From the NCBI GenBank assembly GCA_900543305.1, contig UQQZ01000028.1, positions 1 through 30,364 of the forward strand: a stretch of DNA of 30,364 nucleotides. The letters run 5' to 3'. This DNA is from an uncultured Oscillospiraceae bacterium (GTDB lineage Bacteria; Bacillota; Clostridia; Oscillospirales; Acutalibacteraceae). Each line of letters opens with the position of its first letter. Position 1 is the first letter of the stretch. The notes under the pieces were generated by a model, which ran no database searches, had not been told where the DNA came from, and saw only the letters and a list, made by a program, of their open reading frames with translations. Below are positions 30,200-30,364 of the stretch, in pieces. A program made the position numbers and the translations under genes.

Positions 30200-30274
30200 T
30201 GGAGGTGACACCCGGATTTGAACCGGGGAATCAGGGTTTTGCAGACCCACGCCTTACCGCTTGGCTATGTCACC
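30200..30274 (-). tRNA. tRNA-Cys (anticodon GCA)
   Basis: A complete 75-base tRNA including encoded CCA. Acceptor stem GGTGACA/TGTCACC, discriminator T (U73, the cysteine identity base), D stem GCC/GGC, anticodon loop CTGCAAA with anticodon GCA, and T arm CCCGG-TTCAAAT-CCGGG. The outermost pair of the anticodon stem is T-T. Confidence 0.96.
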
Positions 30275-30284
30275 ATTTCGAAGA

Positions 30285-30328
30285 AAAGACGCTCTCTTTA
30301 TGGATGATAAAGGGAAGCGTCTTTTCCA
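30285..30328. repeat. Inverted repeat between the two tRNA genes
   Basis: GAAAAGACGCT and AGCGTCTTTTC (11 bp) enclose a second pairing CTTTAT/ATAAAG. It may be a processing hairpin or attenuator of the tRNA transcript. The minus-strand end TTTTCTTC is only weakly terminator-like. Confidence 0.65.
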
Positions 30329-30332
30329 ATCC

Positions 30333-30364
30333 TGGAGCGGAAGACGAGGCTCGAACTCGCTACC
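30333..30364 (-). tRNA. 3' part of a probable tRNA-Gly, cut by the window edge
   Basis: On the minus strand the sequence ends GCGAGTTCGAGCCTCG, then TCTTCCGC, T and CCA. It has a T arm with TTCGAGC and an acceptor 3' strand CTTCCGC, which would pair with GCGGAAG, the usual start of Firmicute tRNA-Gly. The anticodon lies outside the window, so glycine is an inference. Confidence 0.8.

Overview
The window looks like the chromosome of an anaerobic, endospore-forming Firmicute of class Clostridia, probably Oscillospirales/Ruminococcaceae-like. This is an inference from the sporulation genes (spoVM-like, sipL-like, spoIVA, spoIVFB, spoIIM, cwlD), Bacillus/Clostridium-type gene order, strong AAGGAGG ribosome binding sites and roughly balanced base composition. 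I see no transposase, phage module, CRISPR array or secondary-metabolite cluster. Most of it is core genome.

Region by region: (1) 1-8444, plus strand: a tight translation and signalling operon, def (5' end cut off)-fmt-rsmB-rlmN-stp-prkC-rsgA-thiN. It ends with two very small genes: a Cys-rich 65-aa membrane protein and a 29-aa SpoVM-like peptide. The order matches the Bacillus subtilis prpC-prkC-cpgA-rpe-thiN-spoVM region, except that rpe is missing. (2) 8504-12650, plus strand: a sporulation cluster behind a sigma-E-like promoter: DUF3794/LysM protein (SipL-like), spoIVA, a small single-TM protein, and an M50 protease (SpoIVFB-like). With the spoVM-like gene just upstream, the spore-coat basement layer (SpoVM, SipL, SpoIVA) and the pro-sigma-K processing protease lie together. 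(3) 12700-14370: an uncharacterised 132-aa protein coupled to a nuclease lipoprotein. (4) 14437-17580: a copper-responsive operon, csoR-copA(-copZ), with CsoR-type palindromes inside the promoter. copA is split by a frameshift between TM5 and the CPC helix. Its C-terminal heavy-metal-associated domain has its own internal start site. (5) 17609-19720: tgt, yajC and a TIGR04086-type membrane protein. (6) 19720-20271: an AT-rich, gene-free stretch. (7) 20272-25224: spoIIM and a XerD-type recombinase (plus), convergent with a second tyrosine recombinase, radA and cwlD (minus). A perfect 13-bp inverted repeat lies directly upstream of the second recombinase. (8) 25391-29321, plus: a methionine/one-carbon operon of metF, a stand-alone MetH reactivation-domain protein, and a MetH lacking that domain. 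(9) 29325-30364, minus: an AAC(3)-family acetyltransferase, tRNA-Cys, and the 3' end of a probable tRNA-Gly cut by the window edge.

The observations I find most worth checking are the split copA with an ATGA stop/start overlap and an internal copZ start; the hidden spoVM-like gene that gene callers would miss or extend in the wrong place; the clustering of spoVM, sipL, spoIVA and spoIVFB; and the recombination-site-like palindrome beside the minus-strand recombinase. I found no clear case for an entirely new multi-gene system.
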